This document shows, piece by piece, positions 17,074 to 26,795 of a DNA stretch of 64,000 nucleotides. The notes beneath the pieces were generated by a model. The model was given only the letters and a program-made list of their open reading frames with translations. It was not told the origin of the DNA and did not search any database. How positions within the stretch are numbered: the stretch's first letter is position 1; every line of letters begins with the position of its first letter. This stretch comes from Butyrivibrio sp. UBA3740 (lineage in GTDB: Bacteria > Bacillota > Clostridia > Lachnospirales > Lachnospiraceae): the NCBI GenBank assembly GCA_002372465.1, contig DFGW01000250.1:14964-78963 (forward strand). The letters run 5' to 3'. Position numbers and translations under genes: made by a program.

Positions 17074-20000
17074 ATGCGAAGTGGTAAGAGAAGGCACTTA
17101 TTGACTACCAGGCGCATTCTGGCAATGCTGCTGGCTTTTGCTTTGGTCTTTAGCTATGCTCCCACGCAGGTAAGAGCTGCTGAAGTTCCGGAGGACGGGT
17201 TATATCTGCTGGATGAATCCGAAGCCCCGGGGCTGCTTTCTGCTGGCGATGATACTCTGGGATTGGAGACGATGGAGGATGGCATTACTCCACCGGATAC
17301 GGAAGGTGGCGAAATTTTGCCACAGAGCGATGAGATAGCTGCAGATGAGGACATTTTGCCTTCTGAGGAATTTGACGAAATCCCCGGTGAAGCAGATGAA
17401 CTTGCTGAAGATGATATAAATGATGGATATGGAACTTCCAAGCTACTTGGCACAGAGCCCCTTGGAGTTACTTCCGGTAGCTATACCATAGGAATCCGGG
17501 CAGATGAAACTGTGACCTGTAACAATATGGGTGTCAGCTTCACTTTCTATAGCGGAGCAGATGGTGGCGGAGAGGCTCTTGGTGAACGGGAAGAGTATGT
17601 TGCCATCCACCCTTCTGAAGAGGGAACTGATGGACACCAGTATGCCAATGAGTTTTCCGGAGACAGCTACCCTGAAGGGACAAAGTCTGTAATCATCAGG
17701 GCTACTACAGCAGGAAACACTCTTGTAGCAGAAGGTAGTTATATGACGTTGAAAGTGGGCAGCGGTGATGCGCAAAGTGTCTTCACAGCGGCTACTGATA
17801 ATGCTGCGCTGGAATCCGGCGGCTTTGTGATCAATCTGCCTGACACAGAAGATGCAACTATATTGGACGTTTATCTGGAATACACATCAGGCGGTGGTGG
17901 CGGCGAACCACAGCCCGGCCCCGCAGAAGGGTCTATGTACAGGGTTTTGGTAGATATGGGGAAGTACCTTCCTGCCGGACTGAACCCTGGTATTACAATC
18001 AAATTTGATACCCAGGAAGGCGGACAGTCCTATTCAGAAAGCACAGACTGGACAGATATGCCAAAGATAGGAGAATATGCTCCCGCAGAGGTAACGGTGT
18101 CTGTTGCTGATGATTATCAGGCCTACTTCCAGAATGGTTATATTGATGAGTACAGGGATGGTCAGTATTACACTACCCTGTGCGATCTTTTTGATGTGTT
18201 TAGAAGTGGAGACACGCCTTATTCTTATACCTTTGAAACAGAAGAAGGGTCTTCGTACTGCATTCGTTCTATATTCAGCTATTCAAGAAGTGTTGGCTGG
18301 AGATATACGGGTGACAAGGATAGCGATGACTATGTAGAGCATTGTAAACTTTATCTTCTGGATGAAGATGGGAATATTAGGCCTTATGTTGACGAGGCCT
18401 ATGAGCCTGACGATCCACACTATGATACCAGTGAGCTTGGTTATGCCAATTATCAGCTGAAAATAGGTGAGTCCTATAAGTTTAAGTTGGTGCCTGATAA
18501 GGGATATCAGGTTTCCGCCCTTGGTATCAACGGATACGAAATCGAGCCCTCTGAGGTGGTTGGAGATGTGGGTATTTTCAATTTTACCATGCAGGATTTC
18601 AATTTCCATATGAGGGGTGTGGTAGTTGAGGTTGGTTCCATTGGTCGTGAAGAGGCAACGGACATTGAGGCAGTGACAATTGATGACAAAGCTCTTGATT
18701 CTATCAGTGAAACTGCCATCGACACACAATTTGATGACACCATGGGCGGAAGTATCATGGTAAGTATTTGGGATGCTGATTCCTTTGACTATAAAGGAAA
18801 TGACGTAACCTACGGCTCCGACACTGCTCCTGAGGATAAAGCTGCAGCCGCTGATATGGTCTCGGCGACAACCATTGAGATGGATATCGACCAGGTTGTG
18901 GCCAAGGGCGCAGTGACCGATGAAGATACCACATTCTGGGAGAAGGATATTTACGAACTTGAGGATACTGTTAAAATCTCTTTTGATTTTGATGGAGAAG
19001 AGGGGAAAGAGTATCTGGTGGCCCGCGAACATGATGGCATAGTGGACATTCTTCCTGCCACCTATGAAAATGGCAAACTCTCCTTTGCATCGGATAAGTT
19101 CTCAAGGTTTACAGTATTGAAGGAAAAGAGTGAGCTGGACAAGGTTGTGTTTGATCTGATGCCGGAAGACATGGAATCTTCCGACTATGTGCTCGCACCT
19201 GTTTCCGGTCTTGATGCTGTAACAACCACAGAAGATGCATACGATTATACATACTCAGGATCAGGAGATATAAAGATCCTGATAACCAAAAATGATGAGC
19301 CCATACCTGATGAGGAGCTTGCTTACTTTGCAAATGGATTCATGTACAAGTTTGGGCTTATCTTTGATGCAGGTGATGATGAAGAATGGGGGTTCTTTGC
19401 TGAGAAACTTGACGGTGGTGTCATGATTACGGTTCCTGCTTATGACGGCAGCCAAGAAAATCCTTACGTAATAAAGGCCATTATGACCGATGCAATGACC
19501 GTGGCACCTGACAACCCGGTAGTTGGAATTAAGGTTAAAGATGGGCTTTATTACGGCCCCGGACCGCAGGTGGATGTGGACCCGGATTCCAAAGCTATAG
19601 TGAAATTTGATATTGAAGATGCCGAGCACAACAACATCTCCAATGTCACAGAGTGGAATGAGGAGGGCGGAAATTACCGGTTCATAGATGAAGACGTAGA
19701 TTATATCTATTTCGATGTTCTTCCGGATTTAGAAAAGGTAAAGGCTCCCGCAGAGATTAGTTCTGTAACCTACCGGGTACAGACCTGCGAAAACAATATA
19801 GGTGAACTGGAAAAGAATATTGCTCAGAGATTCCCACTTAGGCAGGCTGAATATGACGAAGATAAAAACTGCTATAGAATACCGGTAATAGGGGATCATG
19901 ATCCTCAGATTTCCTATGGCGTAATAATCTATGCTTCAGTTACAGAGAACACTGATGTTACTGTTGACTTTGGAAACACCTGGGGAAGTCTTTTCGCCGA

Positions 20001-23000
20001 CAACGAGGGGGACCTTCTGGCAGAATATGACATTTCTGCAAGAGTGGGATCCCAGGAATATCCTCTGGACTTGGACCGTGCGGAAACCCGTGTCCGCTTC
20101 AACACAACTGTCCCAAGAGGCGAAGATGTAGTGATCAGGGTAACTCCTACCACAGGCCGAAATACCGTTAGCGTTGCGACATTTGAGAGTGAGCTGGAGG
20201 ATGGAACCAAGAGCGGACCAAAGACGATTGCTGCTTCTAAGACAGGAGAATACACGCTTGCAACCAAGGGCGCCAAGAGCGTTACTTTGGGCGTTGCATC
20301 CGTTCCGGCACCTGCGCTGGCGATTTTTGATATGAGTGGTACTGAGATATTGCCGGTAAAGGGTAAGTACACTCTGAACTGCAATGATGAATTCACTGCT
20401 TATGTCAGAAATGGTACTTCGAAAAGCGAAGGAGACAATGAGATAAAGGACCTTGTTGAAGAAGCTTCTTTCTATAACGGAAAAGAGGCTATAACAGGGG
20501 CTGCAGGGGTAGTAGTAGAATCCACGATAATTACAGCCACAGGAAAGAGCCTTGGAATGGCGGGTAAGACAATGTCCTTAAAGGCTGTGTCTAAGTCCGG
20601 CAATACCTACACTGCGTCCATAACTTTCTCTTCCGATATCACCTCAGTTAAGGTGGCAGGAGCAGACAAGAATAACGTTATCACTGTTCCTTATGGCACT
20701 GACAAGGCCATGAAGGTAACCCTTTCAAAGGGTGCAGATTCTGAAAGTCTTCGCTTTACCTGTAAGGAAGACGATGCGGCTCGTGAGATCATAGACTTTG
20801 ACACTGAGAAGAGCACACTTACAATTGATGCGCTTAAGGTAATGCAGTTCTGTGATCCCGGAGATGAATTAACTCTTGCCTTCAGCGATGGAGCAGCAGG
20901 TAAAGCTGTAGGAACACCGTTTATTATTAAGCTTTCCGATCCTCTGACCGGAGCTGATGGTATAAGAAAAATTCCGAGCCTTAGCAATAATACTAAGATA
21001 GCAACCAACCAGAAGCTGGGACTTACTCTATCCATGCCTAAGGGAGTAAGTGCAACCTCACACATGTTCTATGTGGTCAAGGCCAGAGCCCAGCTTGGTG
21101 AAGACCCTGTAACGGTTGTGGATTACAAGGGTAAAGAACATTATGCAATACTTGGATATGAGGATATAGATGAAAGAGGCAGAAGGATTTTCATCGACGT
21201 TTATGATGAAGAAGTTATGGAAGTGATTCCTGCCACTACAAAGAACTACGAACTGGATGTTGCTGATGCTCCAAGAGCAGCTGAAGATGGCTGGATCATG
21301 GGATATGACGTCAGTGTACAGCTGGTTTATGGGTATTATGATGAAGAAAGCAGCTTTGTCCCCATTCCTGACAATGACCCTGCTTTCTATGGCCCAATTG
21401 ATGCATTTACCAAGGACAACGCCTATGAGACAAAGCTTGCCCTTACTAAAAAAGCTCCGTCCAGGATTTACACGGGGCAGACAGGCGTTAGTCTTGCAAT
21501 TCCAAAATGGAACGCAACCACAACAGTAAAGTCCCTTGACAGGGTAGTACTGAATAATTCCTATGGGAATGAAATTGCAGTCTGGGACAGAAATGGATTT
21601 GTAAATGATGACAGCGGAGCAAGGCTGACTGTAGAACATGATCAGCTTATCACGTTGGATACCTGTGTTAACAGACCTACCGAAGAGGATGATGATAATC
21701 TTCTCGTAATGGCTCCCGGCAAGTATACTCTGGTGGCCTATGCGGTAGGCGGTCCTGGGAAGCAGGCTATGGCTTCCATGGCATTTACCGTGTCAGAGGG
21801 CATATGGTCCATGGATGTAATGGCACCTGACAAGGTATTAAAGCCATACAACAAAAAGACCACTTTCAAGGCTACCGTGAATTACAGTGGGCTGGATGGG
21901 TCTGCTCCTGCTAACAAGAAAGTAACATGGGAGATCATTAAGAAATACAATCCAGATAATGATGAGGAGCTTTCAATTAATGGAACTCCTTTGGAAGGGA
22001 AGGTTACAGTTAAAAACGGAACAGTAACAGTTGCTGCAGGGCTCAATGTATCAAATGTGCCCGATGATAACTGCTTTGTTGTCAAAGTGACAGCAGCAGA
22101 TTACGAGGGCAATCCTACTGTTGCATACAGTGCCCCTGTAACTTTGATTTCTCAGGCTCAGATTCCAACCACCATAATGCTTGGATGGTGGGATGAAAAC
22201 GGTGATGGAACCGTATCTGAAGTAAATGAAGAAAACATCAAAGCAGGCCAAAAGTTCATTACACAGAGTGTCAATAACGCAGGAGTAAGGGTACTTGACC
22301 AGTATGGAAATGATATGGATGCCACCATAGCTGTAACAGGTCTTTCTTACGATCCGTATTACAACCGGCTTACAGTAAATAAGCCCGGAAAGATGTCTGT
22401 TAAAGCTACAGCCAAGGACGGTGGAAAGAAATCCAAGACCCTGAGTTTTACTACTGTCTACTGCAACGGTGATTATAAACTCAATGTTTTGATTCAGGAC
22501 GTTCGGGCGGAAATGGATCCTCAGAATGGATTTTCCTTTATCAATATCGATCCCGATATTGTTTTCAATTCTGAGACGAATGAGCCCGATTACCGGCAGG
22601 AAGGGTTAACGTCGGCTGTTAACACTTATTCCGCACTGAGCCCTATCTACGTGAATGTCGCAGGCGTAAGATCCGGATATATTGAACCGGACGGAACGAA
22701 GCATGAGGAAGTAGATTATGGCCAATCCACCACTATCAGCCACGCAGTCAAGGTGGATGGCGGAAAGATTCTGGCAACAACATATGGAGTGCTGGACAAT
22801 TACACCACCTACAAGATCCAGCCTACTAAAAAGACAACTAAGATCACGGTTACAGATAAGACCGTGGACAGTGCCTGGGGAAGAGTAAAACAGAATGCTG
22901 TCTACACCGTTACCAATGAGTGCATGAGTGAGGCTAAGGCATTTACGATTTCTCCGGACAAAAAGAGTATTTACAACACCTTAAAAATGGACACAGGCTT

Positions 23001-24069
23001 TATCGATATAGAGAGCAATCCTAACAGGGTGAACTACACAGTAAAGAATTCCGCCAAGAAGGCCCCTGAGGCATCTGATGGTAAGTTCCTTTATGCCTGG
23101 GTTACCATCGAGGGTGGAAAGAATTACGGACAAGCGAACCTTGCTCGTTACATGAGCATGTTTGATGAGTATGGTTATGCCAGCGGTGTATATTATAAGA
23201 TGGATGCTCAGGGTAAATTTGTGGTTGATTTCTTTGACGTTGTTGATGGCGATGACGCATCCTTCTATGTATTTGACGAAATGCCTGCCGGAACCTATAA
23301 CTTCAATGTGACGATTGGAGAAAGTCCTACAGAATATGCAGATATGGATGAAGGTGTTGAGGGCTTTGAACCACTGGCTGCCATGAGTAAGATCACCTTG
23401 AAGGTTGTCGCTCCGCCAAAGAGTTCAGGAAAGTTTAAGACCACCAGGTATAAGCTTGCTGCATCTGAAGAAGAATCCGGTTATCTGGCAAGTGCAGAGC
23501 TTGACATCGCCACTGTAAAGAACAGCTATGGTGTGGTTAACAGGATAAACAGGGTAGCAGTTGGAGAGAATGACTTCCTCTATAATGGAGATGCTTATAG
23601 AACCGTAAGTATGAACTCCAAGGGCGTGACAAATAGTTTCAGTGAACTATTCACAGTCGATAATCCTTATCGTGAGATTGGTGTTGATTCTGAAGCAACT
23701 ATCCTTAAAGCCGGAGAGAATCCTGCTATAGCCATAGTAAAGAACGAAGGCACAACGGATTGGCTCAACATCTATATTGAGATCGACAAAAAAACTCTGG
23801 TCTACATACAGAACTGGTCAGAGCTTGCACATCTTAGCAATGGAACCTTTAAAGCTACTCAGGATAATGGTATCTGGAAGTATAACGAGGACGCGGATAG
23901 CATGCCGACCACAGCAGCTAAGCAGAAAACTGCTTACAACAAGTGGGCCAAGGCTAATCTTACCGGATACATAGAGTACAGAGCTCTTGACTATTCAGGG
24001 CGTGAAAACCTGCTTTATCAGCAGATTACTGTCGATATAAGTGGATTTCTTGCTTCCCTGATTGGCTGA
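17074..24069 (+). CDS. giant secreted surface protein with Ig-like modules
   Basis: A 2331-residue exported protein. It begins with a basic, hydrophobic signal peptide ending near 'TQVRAAEVP', then an acidic linker of about 80 residues rich in Asp and Glu. A Gly/Pro hinge 'GGGGGEPQPGP' comes near residue 275. The rest is beta-rich and Thr/Ser/Asp/Val-rich with several Ig-like stretches, for example around 'NKKVTWEIIKKYN' and 'TIAVTGLSYDPYYNRLTV'. A calcium-loop-like 'DENGDGTVSE' lies near 1707. No sortase signal, S-layer homology domain or C-terminal membrane anchor is seen, so attachment to the cell is unknown. The ATG at 17074 has GGAGG six bases upstream and fits the signal peptide better than an upstream GTG at 17038. 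The gene stands alone between two terminators. An adhesin, S-layer or fibre role is a guess. Confidence 0.85.
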   Translation: MRSGKRRHLLTTRRILAMLLAFALVFSYAPTQVRAAEVPEDGLYLLDESEAPGLLSAGDDTLGLETMEDGITPPDTEGGEILPQSDEIAADEDILPSEEFDEIPGEADELAEDDINDGYGTSKLLGTEPLGVTSGSYTIGIRADETVTCNNMGVSFTFYSGADGGGEALGEREEYVAIHPSEEGTDGHQYANEFSGDSYPEGTKSVIIRATTAGNTLVAEGSYMTLKVGSGDAQSVFTAATDNAALESGGFVINLPDTEDATILDVYLEYTSGGGGGEPQPGPAEGSMYRVLVDMGKYLPAGLNPGITIKFDTQEGGQSYSESTDWTDMPKIGEYAPAEVTVSVADDYQAYFQNGYIDEYRDGQYYTTLCDLFDVFRSGDTPYSYTFETEEGSSYCIRSIFSYSRSVGWRYTGDKDSDDYVEHCKLYLLDEDGNIRPYVDEAYEPDDPHYDTSELGYANYQLKIGESYKFKLVPDKGYQVSALGINGYEIEPSEVVGDVGIFNFTMQDFNFHMRGVVVEVGSIGREEATDIEAVTIDDKALDSISETAIDTQFDDTMGGSIMVSIWDADSFDYKGNDVTYGSDTAPEDKAAAADMVSATTIEMDIDQVVAKGAVTDEDTTFWEKDIYELEDTVKISFDFDGEEGKEYLVAREHDGIVDILPATYENGKLSFASDKFSRFTVLKEKSELDKVVFDLMPEDMESSDYVLAPVSGLDAVTTTEDAYDYTYSGSGDIKILITKNDEPIPDEELAYFANGFMYKFGLIFDAGDDEEWGFFAEKLDGGVMITVPAYDGSQENPYVIKAIMTDAMTVAPDNPVVGIKVKDGLYYGPGPQVDVDPDSKAIVKFDIEDAEHNNISNVTEWNEEGGNYRFIDEDVDYIYFDVLPDLEKVKAPAEISSVTYRVQTCENNIGELEKNIAQRFPLRQAEYDEDKNCYRIPVIGDHDPQISYGVIIYASVTENTDVTVDFGNTWGSLFADNEGDLLAEYDISARVGSQEYPLDLDRAETRVRFNTTVPRGEDVVIRVTPTTGRNTVSVATFESELEDGTKSGPKTIAASKTGEYTLATKGAKSVTLGVASVPAPALAIFDMSGTEILPVKGKYTLNCNDEFTAYVRNGTSKSEGDNEIKDLVEEASFYNGKEAITGAAGVVVESTIITATGKSLGMAGKTMSLKAVSKSGNTYTASITFSSDITSVKVAGADKNNVITVPYGTDKAMKVTLSKGADSESLRFTCKEDDAAREIIDFDTEKSTLTIDALKVMQFCDPGDELTLAFSDGAAGKAVGTPFIIKLSDPLTGADGIRKIPSLSNNTKIATNQKLGLTLSMPKGVSATSHMFYVVKARAQLGEDPVTVVDYKGKEHYAILGYEDIDERGRRIFIDVYDEEVMEVIPATTKNYELDVADAPRAAEDGWIMGYDVSVQLVYGYYDEESSFVPIPDNDPAFYGPIDAFTKDNAYETKLALTKKAPSRIYTGQTGVSLAIPKWNATTTVKSLDRVVLNNSYGNEIAVWDRNGFVNDDSGARLTVEHDQLITLDTCVNRPTEEDDDNLLVMAPGKYTLVAYAVGGPGKQAMASMAFTVSEGIWSMDVMAPDKVLKPYNKKTTFKATVNYSGLDGSAPANKKVTWEIIKKYNPDNDEELSINGTPLEGKVTVKNGTVTVAAGLNVSNVPDDNCFVVKVTAADYEGNPTVAYSAPVTLISQAQIPTTIMLGWWDENGDGTVSEVNEENIKAGQKFITQSVNNAGVRVLDQYGNDMDATIAVTGLSYDPYYNRLTVNKPGKMSVKATAKDGGKKSKTLSFTTVYCNGDYKLNVLIQDVRAEMDPQNGFSFINIDPDIVFNSETNEPDYRQEGLTSAVNTYSALSPIYVNVAGVRSGYIEPDGTKHEEVDYGQSTTISHAVKVDGGKILATTYGVLDNYTTYKIQPTKKTTKITVTDKTVDSAWGRVKQNAVYTVTNECMSEAKAFTISPDKKSIYNTLKMDTGFIDIESNPNRVNYTVKNSAKKAPEASDGKFLYAWVTIEGGKNYGQANLARYMSMFDEYGYASGVYYKMDAQGKFVVDFFDVVDGDDASFYVFDEMPAGTYNFNVTIGESPTEYADMDEGVEGFEPLAAMSKITLKVVAPPKSSGKFKTTRYKLAASEEESGYLASAELDIATVKNSYGVVNRINRVAVGENDFLYNGDAYRTVSMNSKGVTNSFSELFTVDNPYREIGVDSEATILKAGENPAIAIVKNEGTTDWLNIYIEIDKKTLVYIQNWSELAHLSNGTFKATQDNGIWKYNEDADSMPTTAAKQKTAYNKWAKANLTGYIEYRALDYSGRENLLYQQITVDISGFLASLIG

Positions 24070-24124
24070 TAAAGGAGCGATATGTAAGGCTGGTATCAAT
24101 AAATACTTTGTAAATAACTTGAAA

Positions 24125-24168
24125 CAACCCCAAGGCAACCCTGTGTGGGTGCTTTGGGGTTGCTTTTT
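24125..24168 (+). terminator. rho-independent terminator of the giant surface protein gene
   Basis: A long GC-rich hairpin with arms beginning CAACCCCAA and ending TTGGGGTTG, followed by TTTTT. It closes the 7-kb gene. Confidence 0.92.
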
Positions 24169-24173
24169 GGAAA

Positions 24174-24241
24174 AAATAAATCGTTCGAAAATACCAAAAT
24201 AAATCGTTCGAAAAAAGCCAAATGAAACATTCGAAATTAAT
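24174..24241 (+). repeat. three 23-bp-spaced TTCGAA direct repeats
   Basis: Three imperfect copies of a unit like AAATAAATCGTTCGAAAA occur in tandem. The palindromic cores TTCGAA lie at 24184, 24207 and 24230, exactly 23 bp apart. The last copy ends about 10 bp upstream of the -35 box of the ATPase gene. The place and spacing suggest an operator array, possibly bound by a regulator of that gene or by its own product. Confidence 0.75.
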
Positions 24242-24250
24242 AAAATGAAA

Positions 24251-24279
24251 TTGCGGAGCCTCTGGAAACATGGTAAAAT
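24251..24279 (+). promoter_or_regulatory. promoter of the DUF4143-type ATPase gene
   Basis: TTGCGG (-35), 17 bases, then TAAAAT preceded by TGG (extended -10). It leaves a leader of only about 18 bases before the ATG. Confidence 0.55.
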
Positions 24280-24303
24280 ATGAGAAATGATAAGGGGTGA
24301 TTT

Positions 24304-25611
24304 ATGGAATACATAAAAAGGATTGTTGATGGCGAAATAGATAGAAGAATGGAAGCCTTTAATGCAATAAATATTACAGGCCCGAAGGGCTGTGGGAAGA
24401 CCAGAACCGCTAAGGAACGGTGTAAAACTGTTATTGAGTTTCAGGATGAGGAGAAGAGAGACGCATATCTGGCAGTTGCGGAAACGTCGCCAAAGCTTTT
24501 TTTGAAAAATGAGAAACCTATTTTATTTGATGAATGGCAGGATGCTCCTAAGATCTGGGGGACATTGAGAAAGGCATGTGATGATAATCCGGGTGAAGTG
24601 GGAAATTATTATCTGACGGGGTCTACATCAAAAAGAATTGATACACCTCATACCGGAACCGGACGTATCACTGAACTGACTATGTATCCTATGACTTTGT
24701 TTGAAACAGGGGATTCAAATGGTAGTATTTCGTTAAGTAAGGTAATTGATGATGCGTCTTTTGACATTGATGGCTTGTCTTCAAACATGACACTGGAACA
24801 ATTGTTTTTTATTGTGTGCAGAGGCGGCTGGCCTAGGTGCATGGAGATAAAAAAGGATTCTGCCAAGCTTGAAATTGCTAAGGACTATTACAATCAAATA
24901 TATCAAAAGGATTTAAATTCTATAGACAATGTAAAAAGAAATCCTGAATGGGCACGGACGCTTCTATGGTCATATGCGAGGAACATGGCAACATGTGCGA
25001 AGAAGACCAGTATTTATGCAGATGTCAGAGCAGAACATGATGTTACGGATGTGACTTTGGCGTCATATATTGAAGTATTGGAACAACTTTATGTAATAAA
25101 GGACATTGATGCATGGACTCCTCAAATACGCTCAAAAACCGCAATTCGTGCAGCGAAGAAGCATATTTTTGTTGACCCATCAATAGGACTGGCAGCACTA
25201 AAGATTGGCCCGGATTATTTCAATAATGATCTTGATATGTTCGGACATGTATTTGAAAATCTCGTATTAAGAGATCTGATAGTCTATGCCAGCGCACATG
25301 AGGCGAGGATTTTGCATTACACCGATGATATGGGGCTTGAGGCCGATGCTGTGTATCAGATGGGTGATGGTCGATATGCTTTGATTGAGATTAAAACCGG
25401 AGTAAATGCTGTTCCTGCTGCTGAGAAAAATCTTCTTAAGTTTGCCAGAGTTATAGAAGAACATAACAATAAAGCCATTAAGAACCCTGAGCATCCGGGC
25501 GTAATGTATAGAATGCCTTCTGCCCTTATCGTCATATGCGCGAATGCACCAATGGCCTACACGACAGAAAGAGGAGTGAAAATAATTCCTGTTGGTTGTC
25601 TTAGAGATTAA
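24304..25611 (+). CDS. AAA ATPase with DUF4143-type C-terminal domain
   Basis: A 435-residue protein. Residues 1 to about 190 form a P-loop domain with Walker A 'GPKGCGKT' (26-33) and a Walker B-like 'KPILFDEWQ'. A winged-helix-like middle follows. The C-terminal part matches DUF4143, with 'GLEADAVYQ...' and 'YALIEIKTG' forming a PD-(D/E)xK-like Asp, Glu-x-Lys arrangement. Members are widespread, often in many copies per genome, and their role is poorly known; DNA handling or a defence or selfish function has been suggested. The gene is alone between a terminator and the next promoter, is preceded by TTCGAA repeats, and looks more AT-rich than its neighbours. Independent acquisition is plausible. 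The ATG has AAGGGG six bases upstream. Confidence 0.85.
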   Translation: MEYIKRIVDGEIDRRMEAFNAINITGPKGCGKTRTAKERCKTVIEFQDEEKRDAYLAVAETSPKLFLKNEKPILFDEWQDAPKIWGTLRKACDDNPGEVGNYYLTGSTSKRIDTPHTGTGRITELTMYPMTLFETGDSNGSISLSKVIDDASFDIDGLSSNMTLEQLFFIVCRGGWPRCMEIKKDSAKLEIAKDYYNQIYQKDLNSIDNVKRNPEWARTLLWSYARNMATCAKKTSIYADVRAEHDVTDVTLASYIEVLEQLYVIKDIDAWTPQIRSKTAIRAAKKHIFVDPSIGLAALKIGPDYFNNDLDMFGHVFENLVLRDLIVYASAHEARILHYTDDMGLEADAVYQMGDGRYALIEIKTGVNAVPAAEKNLLKFARVIEEHNNKAIKNPEHPGVMYRMPSALIVICANAPMAYTTERGVKIIPVGCLRD

Positions 25612-25636
25612 GAATATTGGGTAAAAGTGGTACAAT
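25608..25636 (+). promoter_or_regulatory. promoter of the 15-kb glycan operon
   Basis: TTAAGA (-35), 17 bases, then TACAAT preceded by TGG (extended -10). It overlaps the last codons of the ATPase gene and leaves a leader of about 38 bases. It is the only strong promoter seen for the twelve genes downstream. Confidence 0.6.
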
Positions 25637-25680
25637 AGGGAGAAGGACTGCACTAATTTTGACAGATTAGAGGAAAGCGT

Positions 25681-26781
25681 ATGCTTGATAAGAATATAGA
25701 TCTTGATGGAAAGAGAATACTGGTGACCGGGGCGGCGGGATTTATCGGAGCTAATCTGGTGATGGAACTGGTGAAAAGATATCCCGGCTGCAGGATACTG
25801 GGAATTGACAATATGAACAATTACTACGACGTGGGCATCAAGAAGTACAGGCTTGACCGGATCGCGGAGATGGTAAGCTCGGACGACCAGTTTGAGCTGA
25901 TGCGTGGAAATATTGCGGACAGGGATGTTATTGACAATGCCTTTACTGAGTTTAAGCCTGAAGTTGTAGTTAATCTGGCTGCCCAGGCGGGAGTCAGATA
26001 TTCTATAGAGAATCCCGATGCCTACATAGAATCCAATCTGATAGGCTTTTACAACATCCTTGAGGCTTGCAGGCATTCCTATGACGGGAAAAGAGTCGGA
26101 TCAGATGGCGCAGACGACGATTATTTGGGAGTTCAGCATCTGGTGTATGCTTCCAGCTCCAGTGTCTACGGCAATAACATGAAAATTCCGTACAGCGTAG
26201 AGGACAAGGTGGACAATCCTGTTTCCCTCTATGCTGCCACCAAGAAGAGTGATGAGCTGATGGCTCACGCCTATTCCAAGCTTTACGGTATTCCTGCTAC
26301 AGGGCTCAGGTTCTTTACGGTTTACGGACCGGCCGGTCGCCCGGATATGGCATACTTTGGCTTTACCGATAAGCTCCTTAAAGGGGAGACTATAAAGATC
26401 TTTAACTACGGCAACTGCAAAAGAGATTTCACCTATGTGGACGATATTGTTGAGGGCGTTATAAGCGTTATGCAGGTGGCACCTTCTGAGAATGAAAATG
26501 GTGCCAGGTACAAGGTTTACAACATCGGGAACAATGATCCGGTGAATCTTCTGGATTTTGTAGATATATTGCAAAAGGAGCTGGTTGCAAACGGAGTGCT
26601 TCCTGAGGACTATGATTTTGAAGCTCACAAGGAACTTGTGCCCATGCAGCCAGGGGATGTGGAGATCACCTACGCTGATGTAACTGCCCTGGAGGAGGAT
26701 TTTGGCTTTAAGCCTTCCACGCCTTTGCGAGAGGGTATCAGCTCTTTTGCCAAGTGGTATAAAAATTATTACAAGCTGTAA
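25681..26781 (+). CDS. UDP-glucuronate 4-epimerase-like NAD-dependent epimerase
   Basis: A 366-residue short-chain dehydrogenase/reductase of the extended type. The Rossmann motif 'TGAAGFIGAN' occupies 16-25. The catalytic triad is seen as Ser in 'YASSSSVYGN' and 'YAATKK' with Tyr184 and Lys188. 'NLAAQAGVRYS' and 'GPAGRPDMA' are hallmarks of enzymes that interconvert UDP-glucuronate and UDP-galacturonate. It supplies a uronic acid precursor for the glycan. The family match is strong, and the exact substrate is inferred. It is the first gene of the long operon, with GAGGAAAG before the ATG. Confidence 0.88.
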   Translation: MLDKNIDLDGKRILVTGAAGFIGANLVMELVKRYPGCRILGIDNMNNYYDVGIKKYRLDRIAEMVSSDDQFELMRGNIADRDVIDNAFTEFKPEVVVNLAAQAGVRYSIENPDAYIESNLIGFYNILEACRHSYDGKRVGSDGADDDYLGVQHLVYASSSSVYGNNMKIPYSVEDKVDNPVSLYAATKKSDELMAHAYSKLYGIPATGLRFFTVYGPAGRPDMAYFGFTDKLLKGETIKIFNYGNCKRDFTYVDDIVEGVISVMQVAPSENENGARYKVYNIGNNDPVNLLDFVDILQKELVANGVLPEDYDFEAHKELVPMQPGDVEITYADVTALEEDFGFKPSTPLREGISSFAKWYKNYYKL

Positions 26782-26795
26782 AAGGATGCTTTCTG

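Noticed and set aside
24174-24241. CRISPR-like reading of the TTCGAA repeats
   Set aside because: Only three short, imperfect AT-rich copies without unique spacers of constant size, and no cas genes nearby.
25659-25664. TTGACA before the epimerase gene as a promoter -35
   Set aside because: It is only 17 bases before the ATG, leaving no room for a -10 and ribosome-binding site.
24070-25680. Insertion sequence around the DUF4143-type ATPase
   Set aside because: No transposase, no terminal inverted repeats and no target duplication could be found at the gene's edges.
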